This document shows positions 7,934 to 14,765 of a stretch of 20,318 bases of DNA, one piece after another; the first letter of the stretch is position 1, and the number at the start of each line of letters is the position of its first letter. Source of the stretch: Clostridiales bacterium UBA735 (GTDB lineage Bacteria; Bacillota; Clostridia; Oscillospirales; Oscillospiraceae); the NCBI GenBank assembly GCA_002298695.1, contig DBLB01000198.1, positions 1 to 20,318 of the forward strand, written 5' to 3'. The notes beneath the pieces were generated by a model. That model searched no databases, was not told the origin of the DNA, and worked only from the letters and a program-made list of their open reading frames with translations. A program made the position numbers and the translations under genes.

Positions 7934-8286
7934 ACGATCGGGTCTGTAAGCCGGGTTCTGTTCTGACAGTCATCTATCTAGGCGTACCGTTGCCGATACG
8001 CTCCAGCCACCTTCTCGGAGACAGCCGGGCAAGCCTTGCCTCCTCTGCGGTGTTGCTCCGGATAGAGTTTACAGCGATGGACACTTTCACGCGCCATCGG
8101 GTGAGCTCTTACCTCGCCTTTCCACCCTTTCCGGAGCTGCGGACAGCTCCGGTGGTATCTCTCTGTTGCACTTTTCCTCAGATCGCTCTGGGCGGGCGTT
8201 ACCCGTTATCCTTGCCCTGTGGAGCCCGGACTTTCCTCACGCGCGGCCTTTCGGCGCTGCGCCCGCGACTGTCCGGCCCGGTCGCG
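7934..8286 (-). ncRNA. rnpB: RNase P RNA, class A
   Basis: Catalytic RNA of ribonuclease P, which removes tRNA 5' leaders. Read on the - strand, the invariant blocks appear in order: GAGGAAAGTCCGGGCTCC near the 5' end, GGATAACGGGTAACGCCC, the GGTAAGAGCTCACC hairpin, TAGATAGATGACTG, and ACAGAACCCGGCTTAC near the 3' end. The two conserved blocks flanking the core form helix P4. The ends pair as P1 (GCGACCGGG with CCCGATCGT, with mismatches). About 353 nucleotides is normal for the A type. Its own promoter places the 5' end near 8285, and a terminator starts right at the 3' end. In my hand fold the L15 loop reads AGGA rather than the AGGU of E. coli. Ends are accurate to a few bases. Confidence 0.97.
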
Positions 8287-8291
8287 CAAAT

Positions 8292-8320
8292 ATTGTAGCG
8301 GATTGCGGCGGATTTGTCAA
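8292..8320 (-). promoter_or_regulatory. rnpB promoter
   Basis: On the - strand: -35 TTGACA (8320-8315), 17-base spacer, -10 TACAAT (8297-8292). This predicts a start near 8285, where the P1 helix of RNase P RNA begins. The near-consensus quality fits a strongly made stable RNA. Confidence 0.88.
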
Positions 8321-8326
8321 ACCGGA

Positions 8327-8355
8327 TTGCATTTTTTTCTTCCGGCGGATATAAT
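8327..8355 (+). promoter_or_regulatory. murD operon promoter
   Basis: -35 TTGCAT (8327-8332), 17-base spacer, perfect -10 TATAAT (8350-8355); the start would be near 8362, giving a leader of about 25 bases. It lies back to back with the rnpB promoter, with -35 boxes seven bases apart, so the two may compete or share supercoiling effects. Confidence 0.72.
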
Positions 8356-8386
8356 AGGGAGGAATTCAGGAATCGAGGCTTTGAGT

Positions 8387-9760
8387 ATGAATGCATCCGT
8401 AAACGCCTATTTTGATACCTTAAAAGGAAAGCGCGTCGCCGTGCTCGGCATCGGCGTGAGCAACCGCCCGCTGATCCGCATGCTCCTGGCCCGCGGCATC
8501 GAGACGCTCGCCTGCGACAAGACGCCGCGGGAATCGCTCGACCCCGAGGTGCTGGAGTTGGAGCGCCTCGGCACGAAGCTCCACGTCGGCCCGGACTATC
8601 TGGACGGCATCGCCGCCGATGTCGTCTTCCGCACGCCCGGCATGCACCCGGACATCCCGGCCCTGCGGCAGCTGCGCGAGGCTGGCGCGTCTGTCACATC
8701 GGAGATGGAGGTCTTTTTCGAGGTCTGCCCCTGCAAGATCATCGCTGTCACCGGCTCCGACGGCAAAACGACCACGACGACGCTCATTGCGGAGATCCTG
8801 AAGCACGCGGGCCGCTGCGTCTGGCTCGGCGGCAACATCGGCACGCCGCTGCTGCCTGTGGCCGAGCAGATGGAGCCGGACGACATTGCAGTCGTCGAGC
8901 TCAGCTCGTTCCAGCTTATGGGCATGACACGCTCGGCAGACATCGCCGTTGTGACGAACCTTGCGCCGAACCACCTCGACGTCCATAAGGACATGGCGGA
9001 ATACATCGCCGCCAAGCAGAACGTCTACCTGCACCAGAGCAAAACCGGCAAGCTCGTCGTCAACATGGACAACGCCATTACGAACGGCTTCGCGGAGAGC
9101 GCTCCCGGCACAGTCGAGAAATTCTCCCGTCTTGGGCGTCCGGCGCGCGGCGTGTGGCTGAACGGTGATACCATTTACCGCGACGATACCCCCATTATGA
9201 AAACCGCCGACATCCGCATCCCCGGCGTCCACAACATTGAAAACTATATGGCCGCCGCCTGTGCCGTCGAAGGACTGGCCAGCGACGCGGACATCGACGC
9301 CGTGGCAAAATCGTTCCCCGGCGTGGAGCACCGGATCGAGTTCGTGCGCGAGCTGGACGGCGTGAAATACTACAACGACTCCATCGCATCCAGCCCCTCG
9401 CGCACCATCGCGGGCCTGCGCTCGTTCCACCAGAAGGTCATCCTGATCGCGGGCGGCTATGACAAGCACATTCCGTTTGACGTCCTCGGTCCGGAGGTCT
9501 GCGAACACGTGAAGACGCTCATCCTCTGCGGTGCGACCGCCGCAAAGATCCGCGCCGCCGTCGAAGCCGCGCCGGAATACGAAGCCGGAAAACCAGAGAT
9601 TCTGGAGACGCACACGCTGGCCGAGGCTGTTCAGCTGGCAAAAGGCGCCGCCCGGACGGGCGACATCGTCACGCTCTCCCCGGCCTGTGCCGCATTCGAC
9701 CAGTTCAAGAATTTTGCCGTCCGCGGAAACACCTACAAACAGCTTGTGAACGCCCTTTGA
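8387..9760 (+). CDS. murD: UDP-N-acetylmuramoyl-L-alanine:D-glutamate ligase
   Basis: Adds D-glutamate to UDP-MurNAc-L-alanine in the cytoplasm, the second amino-acid step of peptidoglycan precursor synthesis. In 457 residues I see an N-terminal Rossmann-like domain beginning KGKRVAVLGIGVSN, the Mur-ligase ATP loop GSDGKTTTTT (123-132), a central EhvRiEFV-type segment, the YYNDSIASSPSRT motif and GGYDKHIPFDVLG in the C-terminal domain. Length is typical. I chose ATG at 8387, with GAGG eight bases upstream; the frame stays open back into rnpB but without family sequence. It lies outside any cell-division/wall cluster and instead leads an operon with ispD and ispF, 12 bases apart. Codons favour C-ending forms, unlike flanking + strand genes. 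Confidence 0.96.
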   Translation: MNASVNAYFDTLKGKRVAVLGIGVSNRPLIRMLLARGIETLACDKTPRESLDPEVLELERLGTKLHVGPDYLDGIAADVVFRTPGMHPDIPALRQLREAGASVTSEMEVFFEVCPCKIIAVTGSDGKTTTTTLIAEILKHAGRCVWLGGNIGTPLLPVAEQMEPDDIAVVELSSFQLMGMTRSADIAVVTNLAPNHLDVHKDMAEYIAAKQNVYLHQSKTGKLVVNMDNAITNGFAESAPGTVEKFSRLGRPARGVWLNGDTIYRDDTPIMKTADIRIPGVHNIENYMAAACAVEGLASDADIDAVAKSFPGVEHRIEFVRELDGVKYYNDSIASSPSRTIAGLRSFHQKVILIAGGYDKHIPFDVLGPEVCEHVKTLILCGATAAKIRAAVEAAPEYEAGKPEILETHTLAEAVQLAKGAARTGDIVTLSPACAAFDQFKNFAVRGNTYKQLVNAL

Positions 9761-9772
9761 GAGGAGACCGCC

Positions 9773-10510
9773 ATGAAACTGAGTGATCTGCTGCGAAAAG
9801 CGCAGTCTGTCAAGCAAAAGCTCGAGCATCCGTACACGGCGGCAGTCATCGTCGCCGCCGGAAGCGCGTCCCGCATGGGCGGTGTGGACAAGATCTTCGT
9901 GCCTATCGCGAAGCTCCCGGTCATCTGCCGGACGCTTGCCGCGTTCAATAACCATCCCGCGATCGACGAGATCGTCGTCGTCACGCGGCCCGATGTCATG
10001 GAGCGCATGAGCCGCGTCTGTGTGGCATATGAAAAAGTCCGCATCGTCGTGGCGGGCGGCGCAAGCCGGACGGAGTCCGTACAGAAGGGGCTCGCCGCCG
10101 TCTCCGAGAGCGCACAGCTCGTCGCCGTCCACGACGGGGCGCGGCCGCTCGTCCCGGCTGAGGTCATCACAAAGACCGTTGCGAAAGCCGCCAAGTTCGG
10201 CGCGGCCGCCCCGGCCATCCCGGTCAAGGACACGATCAAGGTCTCCGAGACCGGTGCCGTCGATGCTACGCCCCGGCGCGAGACGCTCTTCGCCGTGCAG
10301 ACGCCGCAGGTCTTCGACGCCGATCTGCTGCGCGGTGCGCTCCAGAACGCGGAGGAACACGGCCTCGCCCTGACGGACGACTGTTCCGCTGTCGAGGCCC
10401 TCGGCATGTCCGTGCAGCTCACGGAGGGTTCAGAGGAAAACATCAAGATCACCACGCCGCTCGATCTCGAGCTGGCCGAAGCGATCGTCGCGCGGAGGGA
10501 TGCAACATGA
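9773..10510 (+). CDS. ispD: 2-C-methyl-D-erythritol 4-phosphate cytidylyltransferase
   Basis: Makes CDP-methylerythritol from MEP and CTP, the third step of the non-mevalonate isoprenoid pathway. The 245-residue protein shows the nucleotidyltransferase start [14 protein letters not shown] (23-36), the VHDGARPLV motif (119-127), the [15 protein letters not shown] segment (168-182) and [13 protein letters not shown] near the end. The domain normally begins at the N-terminus; here about 20 extra residues ([20 protein letters not shown]), basic and probably helical, come first. ATG at 9773 follows GAGAGGAG and no other start codon lies between it and the domain, so the extension looks real. The stop overlaps ispF by four bases. 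The next pathway gene, ispE, is not here. Confidence 0.95.
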   Translation: MKLSDLLRKAQSVKQKLEHPYTAAVIVAAGSASRMGGVDKIFVPIAKLPVICRTLAAFNNHPAIDEIVVVTRPDVMERMSRVCVAYEKVRIVVAGGASRTESVQKGLAAVSESAQLVAVHDGARPLVPAEVITKTVAKAAKFGAAAPAIPVKDTIKVSETGAVDATPRRETLFAVQTPQVFDADLLRGALQNAEEHGLALTDDCSAVEALGMSVQLTEGSEENIKITTPLDLELAEAIVARRDAT

Positions 10511-10980
10511 GAATTGGACACGGCTATGACGTTCACCGCCTTGTCGCGGGGCGAAAACTCATCCTCGGCGGTGTCGAGATCCCCTTTGAAAAGGGTCTCG
10601 ACGGCCACTCCGATGCCGACGTGCTGACCCATGCGGTCATGGACGCGCTGCTTGGCGCAGCGGCCCTCGGCGACATCGGCAAGCTCTTCCCCGACACGGA
10701 CGACCGCTACCTCGGCACAGACAGCATTGAACTTCTCAAGTCAGTCCATGCCGTCCTCGCGCAGAATGGCTGGCAGCTTGGCAATCTCGACGCGACTGTC
10801 ATCGCCCAGCGCCCGAAGCTCGCGCCCTATATCGACCGGATGCGGCAACAGATCGCCGCTGCCCTCGGCGCGGACATCTCGACCGTCAGCATCAAAGCCA
10901 CCACAGAAGAACATCTCGGCTTCACCGGCGACGGTTCGGGAATCGCGGCCCACGCCGTCTGCCTGATCGAAGCGTTATGA
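10507..10980 (+). CDS. ispF: 2-C-methyl-D-erythritol 2,4-cyclodiphosphate synthase
   Basis: Cyclises CDP-methylerythritol 2-phosphate to MEcPP with release of CMP, the fifth step of the MEP pathway; the enzyme works as a zinc-dependent trimer. The 157-residue protein has the signature GHGYDVHRL with metal ligands D8 and H10, and [18 protein letters not shown] with the third ligand H42. The C-terminal [20 protein letters not shown] region contributes to the CDP site. Length is standard. ATGA overlap with ispD implies coupled translation, and its own stop overlaps the next start in the same way. No fusion to ispD, although the two are adjacent as in many bacteria. Confidence 0.97.
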   Translation: MRIGHGYDVHRLVAGRKLILGGVEIPFEKGLDGHSDADVLTHAVMDALLGAAALGDIGKLFPDTDDRYLGTDSIELLKSVHAVLAQNGWQLGNLDATVIAQRPKLAPYIDRMRQQIAAALGADISTVSIKATTEEHLGFTGDGSGIAAHAVCLIEAL

Positions 10981-11324
10981 GCGCCGCAGCCGGTCTGCCG
11001 GCATGGTACTGGGAACATGGCCTGCACGACGCGCAGCTCCTTTCCGCGGAGCTTCAGGACGACACGCTCACGCTCCGACTTGACAGCCGCGGTGCGCTCT
11101 TCGACAACACCATTTCCCAGATCACGTTTCTCGGCGCGCGCCTGAAAACGCTGCTGCCAACGCCAGACCGGAAGACGAACATCTACTGGCTGGGCGACAC
11201 GCTGACGGCGCTGCCGTTTGGGCAGTGGAAATGCACCATCCGGATGCAGACCGTTGACAAAATGCAGACCGCGGAGCAGGTGCTGAGCCTTGTGTTTCAG
11301 ACTGCCGTTGTCACCAGAACGTAA
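10977..11324 (+). CDS. small unknown protein coupled to ispF
   Basis: I do not recognise a family. The 115-residue protein starts at an ATG overlapping the ispF stop by four bases (ATGA), so it is almost certainly translated with the operon. It has no signal peptide or membrane segment. Early tryptophans and histidines ([17 protein letters not shown], about 10-26) lead into alternating hydrophobic strands ([47 protein letters not shown]), suggesting a compact all-beta domain. A strong terminator follows at once, so it is the last gene of the unit. Codon use matches murD-ispF. Being real is well supported by its coupling; function is unknown. Confidence 0.8.
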   Translation: MSAAAGLPAWYWEHGLHDAQLLSAELQDDTLTLRLDSRGALFDNTISQITFLGARLKTLLPTPDRKTNIYWLGDTLTALPFGQWKCTIRMQTVDKMQTAEQVLSLVFQTAVVTRT

Positions 11325-11325
11325 G

Positions 11326-11362
11326 ACGCACCGGAGCCATCTGGTTCCGGTGCGTTGTTTTT
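11326..11362 (+). terminator. intrinsic terminator of the murD-ispF operon
   Basis: Thirteen-bp stem ACGCACCGGAGCC (11326-11338), loop ATCT, GGTTCCGGTGCGT (11343-11355; one G-T pair), followed by TGTTTTT. It begins two bases after the stop codon. The nhaC-family gene converges on it from the other side, but no good U tract is present on that strand. Confidence 0.9.
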
Positions 11363-11373
11363 GGCGCGCCTGT

Positions 11374-12981
11374 TCAGGCTTTCTTCCGCTCGATGGCGCG
11401 GAGGACAAAGAGCGTGCCGAGCGTGAGGACGGTGCTGACGCCGAGCGTCAGATAGATGTTCTGCGAGAAGCCCGCGACGATGAAACCGATGAAGCTGACC
11501 GCGGCGACGGTGACCGCATAGGGCAGCTGTGTGGAGACATGGTTCAGGTGGTTGCACTGCGCACCTGCCGAGGCCATGATGGTGGTGTCGGAGATGGGGG
11601 AGCAGTGGTCGCCGCAGACGGCGCCTGCGCAGCAGGCGGAGATGCCGATGATGAGAAGCTGGCTGTCCGTCGGGAAGACGGCGGTGACGACCGGGATCAG
11701 GATGCCGAACGTGCCCCACGAGGTACCGGATGCGAAGGCCAGAACGCAGGCGACAAGGAAGATGACTGCGGGAAGCAGAGAATAGAGCGTCTTGGAGGCG
11801 GAGAACATCATGGTCTGAACGAATTCCTTTGCGCCGAGCTGGTTGATCGTGGCCTTCAGGCTGACGGCGAGCGTCAGGATGAGGATCGGTGAGATCATGG
11901 CGATGAAGCCCTTGGGGACGCACTCCATGGCCTCTTTGAACGTGACGACCTTGCGCGCAACGAGATAGATGACCGTCAGCACAAGGGCAATGATGCCGCC
12001 CCAGGGCAGGCCGACAAAGGCGTCGGTATTGCCGAAGGCCTCGGCAAAGCGGCCGGCGTAGGCCGGGTCGCCGCCGAAGAAGCCGCCGACATAGAGCATG
12101 CCGACCGTGCAGGTAATGATGAGGATGACGACCGGAAGGATGAGGTCGAGCAGATGGCCCTTGGGATTCTCGGTCTCCTGCTCGGCGGACTCCAGGATGG
12201 AGAGGTCGCCGTCAGCGGCAAGAGACTCAAATCTGCGCATGGGGCCGTAATCGAACTTCATGAGTACGAGCGCAATGATGAACACAAAGGTCATCAGCGA
12301 ATAGAGGTTATAGGGGATGGCGCGGATGAACAGCTCGATTCCGCTCATGCCGGTGTTCAGGCCCTCGGCGGTCGAGGATACGGCGGCGGCCCAGGACGAG
12401 ATCGGCGCGATCATGCACACAGGCGCGGCGGTCGCGTCGATGAGATAGGCCAGCTTGGGCCGGGAGATCTTGTGCCCGTCGGTGACGGGGCGCATGACGG
12501 AGCCGACGGTCAGGCAGTTGAAATAGTCGTCAATGAAGATCAGCACGCCGAGCACGAACGTGGCCAGCTGCGCGCCGACGCGCGTCTTGATGTGCGTCCT
12601 GGCCCAGCGGCCGAACGCGGCGGAGCCGCCTGCCTTGTTGACCAGCGCGACGATGATGCCGAGCAGAACGAGGAAGAGGAAGATGCCGGCGTTGTCCGCA
12701 ATGGCGGAGATGAGGCCGGTGTTGACGACGGTATCGAGCGTGGCGACGGGGTGGAAGTCCGTCGTGAACAGCGCACCGACGACCACGCCGATGAACAGCG
12801 AGCTGTAGGCTTCTTTGGTGACGAGCGCGAGGACGATCGCGATGACAGGCGGCAGCAGCGACCAGGCAGTCTCGGCAAGGCCGGCGCCGTTTGCGCTGTT
12901 GATGCCGGCCACGACGACCAGGATCAGCATGGCCGCGACGACCAGGGCGGTGATGAACGGGTTTCTCTTTCTCTGGTTCAT
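11374..12981 (-). CDS. NhaC-superfamily transporter, probable lysine transporter (LysW type)
   Basis: Polytopic inner membrane protein of 535 residues with about 11-12 hydrophobic segments. It belongs to the NhaC sodium:proton antiporter superfamily: a conserved membrane-embedded FIDDYFNCLTVG (149-160, acidic pair D151-D152) and the repeat-related WGTFGILIP (422-430) and GDHCSPISDTTIMAS (457-471) motifs. By sequence alone the substrate would be sodium/proton or an organic solute. The gene is controlled by a complete lysine riboswitch, and NhaC-type proteins under that switch are the proposed lysine transporters called LysW, so lysine import is the likeliest role. I chose the ATG at 12981, preceded by AGGAGT on the - strand; the frame runs open into the riboswitch but without meaning. 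Monocistronic. Confidence 0.9.
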   Translation of the reverse strand: MNQRKRNPFITALVVAAMLILVVVAGINSANGAGLAETAWSLLPPVIAIVLALVTKEAYSSLFIGVVVGALFTTDFHPVATLDTVVNTGLISAIADNAGIFLFLVLLGIIVALVNKAGGSAAFGRWARTHIKTRVGAQLATFVLGVLIFIDDYFNCLTVGSVMRPVTDGHKISRPKLAYLIDATAAPVCMIAPISSWAAAVSSTAEGLNTGMSGIELFIRAIPYNLYSLMTFVFIIALVLMKFDYGPMRRFESLAADGDLSILESAEQETENPKGHLLDLILPVVILIITCTVGMLYVGGFFGGDPAYAGRFAEAFGNTDAFVGLPWGGIIALVLTVIYLVARKVVTFKEAMECVPKGFIAMISPILILTLAVSLKATINQLGAKEFVQTMMFSASKTLYSLLPAVIFLVACVLAFASGTSWGTFGILIPVVTAVFPTDSQLLIIGISACCAGAVCGDHCSPISDTTIMASAGAQCNHLNHVSTQLPYAVTVAAVSFIGFIVAGFSQNIYLTLGVSTVLTLGTLFVLRAIERKKA

Positions 12982-12997
12982 GGTTTCACTCCTAAAT

Positions 12998-13029
12998 AAA
13001 AACTGCGTCATGATACCATCATGACGCAG
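12998..13029 (-). terminator. lysine-controlled attenuator terminator
   Basis: On the - strand CTGCGTCATGA (13029-13019), loop TGGTA, TCATGACGCAG (13013-13003), then TTTTT: a perfect 11-bp stem with U tract. It lies 5 bases upstream of the AGGAGT ribosome binding site, the usual place for the expression platform of a transcription-type riboswitch. Confidence 0.93.
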
Positions 13030-13212
13030 AAAAACTCTTGCAACATGACAGCGCTCCACTTTCGTGACAGTCCGAAGAATGTTCTCCTCCGTCCCAGGGA
13101 ACCGCGCACAGGCGTACACAGGAACCCTTCGGCGGCCGCCCCTTTCCGCGCCCCGGCGCCTGCCGGATGGATGGACGCGTACTGATGTTGGCCGCAACCT
13201 CTATCATAACCG
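12998..13212 (-). ncRNA. lysine riboswitch (L box)
   Basis: Read on the - strand the conserved aptamer blocks appear in order: GATAGAGG-TTGCGG at the 5' side of P1 (about 13205), CAGTACGCG (about 13184), GGAAAGGGG, GCCGAAGG (about 13133), CTGGGACGG (about 13097), and ACTGTCACGAAAGTGGAG then CTGTC closing P1 (about 13052). P1 pairs GATAG with CTGTC and extends outward by U-A, A-U and U-G. Downstream, the 3' strand of P1 (TCATGTTGCA, 13048-13039) can pair with the first arm of the terminator (TGCGTCATGA, 13028-13019), one mismatch and one wobble, forming an antiterminator. Lysine binding should therefore stabilise P1, free the terminator and switch the transporter off. Confidence 0.93.
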
Positions 13213-13218
13213 TACTTC

Positions 13219-13246
13219 ATTATACGGAAATGCGCGGGAATGTCAA
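13219..13246 (-). promoter_or_regulatory. consensus promoter for the lysine riboswitch and transporter
   Basis: On the - strand: perfect -35 TTGACA (13246-13241), 16-base spacer, perfect -10 TATAAT (13224-13219). The start would be about 13212, immediately before the P1 helix of the riboswitch. Confidence 0.92.
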
Positions 13247-13314
13247 TGCTGTTTCCGGAGAAAATTAAGAAATTGTAAATTTTACGGAAAATCTGGCGAA
13301 CGGAGACGAATGGC

Positions 13315-13329
13315 TGGCATAGAATGCCA
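13315..13329. repeat. short inverted repeat upstream of the DUF3343 gene
   Basis: TGGCAT-AGA-ATGCCA, a perfect 6-bp inverted repeat two to three bases before the GGAGGG ribosome binding site. It could be an operator or a hairpin limiting ribosome access. The 130 bases between the divergent lysine promoter and this gene show no convincing forward promoter. Could be chance. Confidence 0.35.
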
Positions 13330-13343
13330 CAGGAGGGAGCGCT

Positions 13344-13598
13344 ATGTTTCAATATGATTTTTCATTCGACACGCTGACGGCTGCGCAGTATGGCCGCGGT
13401 GTGCTCGATTCCATGTATCTTCCGGTACGGCTGCTGCGTGCGCCGCAGACAGTGGCGAAGCGCGGCTGTGCGTATGTGCTGCGCGTGGCCGGACGGGACG
13501 GCGCGAGAGCGGCGGAGCTGCTGCGGCAGAATGGCGCGGGGTATTCCGCAAGCTTCCGGATCCTTCCGGACGGAACGGCGGAGGAGGCGAAGCTGTGA
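13344..13598 (+). CDS. DUF3343 protein, putative sulfur/selenium carrier-like
   Basis: An 84-residue cytoplasmic protein. The layout matches PF11823 (DUF3343): an opening YDFSFDTLTAAQYGRGVLD region where others have FxSTtxAmxxExxL, then LPVRLLRAPQTVAKRGCAYVLRV, with cysteine 42 in place of the conserved cysteine of the IS-x-GC-G-x-A motif, then a helix-rich RAAELLRQNG segment. These proteins are proposed, not proven, to carry sulfur or selenium. The start ATG follows GGAGGG. Its stop overlaps the GTG start of the next gene, a cysteine desulfurase-like enzyme, so the two are made together and probably work together, with C42 as acceptor. Family call is moderate because the sequence is short and divergent. 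Confidence 0.75.
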   Translation: MFQYDFSFDTLTAAQYGRGVLDSMYLPVRLLRAPQTVAKRGCAYVLRVAGRDGARAAELLRQNGAGYSASFRILPDGTAEEAKL

Positions 13599-14692
13599 TC
13601 TATTTTGACGCTGCCGCGACAACTTTGCAGAAGCCGGATACGGTGCCGCTGGCGGTACTGCGGGCGATGCGGCAGTATTCCAGCTCCGGCCGCGGGGGAT
13701 ATCCGGCGGCAATGGGTGCGGCGGACGCGGTATTCCGCTGTCGGACGCTGGCGGCGGAGCTGTTCGGCGCGGAGGCGGAGCAGGTCGTATTCACGATGAA
13801 TGCTACGCACGCGCTGAATATTGCCGTGCATACGCTGGTGCACCCGGGGGCGCGTGTGGTAATTTCCGGTTTTGAACACAACTCTGTCTGGCGGCCGCTG
13901 GCGGCGCACGGTGCGGAGCTCTGCATCGCGGGCAGGCGGCTTTTCGACCCGGAGGACACCCTGCGTGCATTTGAAGCGGCTGTCACGCCGGAGACGGCGG
14001 CGGTGTTCTGCACGCATGTCTCCAACGTGTTCGGGTATATTCTGCCGGTGGAACAGATCGCGGCGCTCTGCCGGGTGCGCGGCGTGCCGTTTGTGCTGGA
14101 TGCATCGCAGTCGGCCGGAATTCTGCCGGTTTCTCTGAAAAAGCTCGGTGCGGCGTTCATTGCCATGCCGGGACACAAAAGCCTCTACGGGCCGCAGGGG
14201 ACGGGGATCCTGCTCTGCGGCATGCGCCCGGAGCCGCTTCTCGCCGGGGGGACCGGAAGCCGCTCGCGCGAGGCGGAAATGCCGCCGATGCTGCCCGACC
14301 GGGCCGAGGCCGGAACACACAACGTGCCCGGCATCTGCGGGCTTGCCGCAGGACTGGAATATGTGATGCAGATCGGGACGGAGCAGATCCTGCACCATGA
14401 GACGGCGCTGCGCGGACAGCTCTGCCGCGCGCTGCGGGATGACGAGCGCTTCCGCCTGTTTACAGGGCAGGCGCAGACCGGCGTACTTTCGCTGCAAAAA
14501 CGCGGCGCGGACAGCGAGACGCTGGCACAGCGGCTGGCAGAGGAAGGCATTGCTGTCCGGGCGGGACTGCACTGCGCGCCGCTGGCGCACGAGAGCGCGG
14601 GGACGCTGGAAACCGGATGTGTGCGGCTGAGTTTCTCGGCGCTGAATACGGCGCAGGAGGCCGCGCGTGCGGTACAGGCGCTGAAAAAATAA
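13595..14692 (+). CDS. class V aminotransferase, cysteine desulfurase-like
   Basis: PLP enzyme that likely takes sulfur (or selenium) from cysteine as an enzyme persulfide. Of 365 residues: N-terminal YFDAAATTLQKP, the FTMNATHALN segment (66-75), H96 in GFEHNSVWRP stacking on PLP, D169 in VLDASQSAG, and PLP lysine K195 in MPGHKSLYGPQGTG. Near the C-terminus RAGLHCAPLAHE places the catalytic cysteine at 327, followed by GTLETGCVRLSFSALNT, the pattern of SufS/CsdA-type (group II) enzymes. The GTG start overlaps the preceding stop and follows a strong GGAGGAGG. No iron-sulfur scaffold or tRNA thiolation gene is adjacent; the only partner in sight is the DUF3343 protein. It may be a dedicated desulfurase rather than the main SufS. 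Confidence 0.9.
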   Translation: MIYFDAAATTLQKPDTVPLAVLRAMRQYSSSGRGGYPAAMGAADAVFRCRTLAAELFGAEAEQVVFTMNATHALNIAVHTLVHPGARVVISGFEHNSVWRPLAAHGAELCIAGRRLFDPEDTLRAFEAAVTPETAAVFCTHVSNVFGYILPVEQIAALCRVRGVPFVLDASQSAGILPVSLKKLGAAFIAMPGHKSLYGPQGTGILLCGMRPEPLLAGGTGSRSREAEMPPMLPDRAEAGTHNVPGICGLAAGLEYVMQIGTEQILHHETALRGQLCRALRDDERFRLFTGQAQTGVLSLQKRGADSETLAQRLAEEGIAVRAGLHCAPLAHESAGTLETGCVRLSFSALNTAQEAARAVQALKK

Positions 14693-14695
14693 GTC

Positions 14696-14722
14696 TGCCG
14701 CCGCTGTTTTTCAGCGGCGGCA
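14696..14722 (+). terminator. hairpin after the desulfurase gene, probable terminator
   Basis: Perfect 11-bp stem TGCCGCCGCTG (14696-14706), loop TTTTT, CAGCGGCGGCA (14712-14722), beginning three bases after the stop. A U tract does not follow (CTTGCAC), so it may be a weak or factor-assisted terminator, or an mRNA 3' end stabiliser. The cdaA -35 box begins two bases later. Confidence 0.6.
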
Positions 14723-14723
14723 C

Positions 14724-14752
14724 TTGCACATCGCGCGGTTTTGCAGTATAAT
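14724..14752 (+). promoter_or_regulatory. cdaA operon promoter
   Basis: -35 TTGCAC (14724-14729), 17-base spacer, perfect -10 TATAAT (14747-14752). Transcription would start near 14759, giving a 58-base leader that includes a small GCGTA-GTA-TACGC hairpin at 14768-14780. It has the same TTGCA -35 core, spacer and -10 as the murD promoter. Confidence 0.78.
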
Positions 14753-14765
14753 CATTTCGATTATA
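14747..14765. promoter_or_regulatory. inverted repeat overlapping the cdaA -10 and start site
   Basis: TATAATC (14747-14753), spacer ATTTC, GATTATA (14759-14765): a perfect 7-bp inverted repeat that includes the whole -10 box. A repressor bound here would block the promoter. No regulator in the window is an obvious match; operator status is inference. Confidence 0.4.

Noticed and set aside
7990..8386. Open frames across the rnpB region, including an extended murD start at 8219
   Set aside because: The region is RNase P RNA on the - strand and its promoter; murD family sequence begins only after 8387.
8420..10360. A 646-codon open frame on the - strand opposite murD and ispD, and a 530-codon one opposite the Clp ATPase (5330-6922)
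   Set aside because: They are antisense to firmly identified genes, have low-complexity R/H/D/G-rich translations with no family features, and arise easily in GC-rich DNA.
11290..12999. + strand open frames opposite the NhaC-type transporter (11290-11892, 12154-12999)
   Set aside because: Translations are D/G/R/E-rich shadows of a membrane protein gene; no ribosome binding site or family match.
13040..13205. SAM riboswitch or T-box upstream of the NhaC-type gene (both known upstream of transporters of this superfamily)
   Set aside because: The conserved blocks match the lysine aptamer; no T-box sequence (TGG-GT-A type) or SAM core is seen.
13247..13314. Forward promoter for the DUF3343 gene (TTGTAA at 13273; TAGAAT at 13320)
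   Set aside because: Neither box has a partner at 16-18 bases; too weak to annotate.
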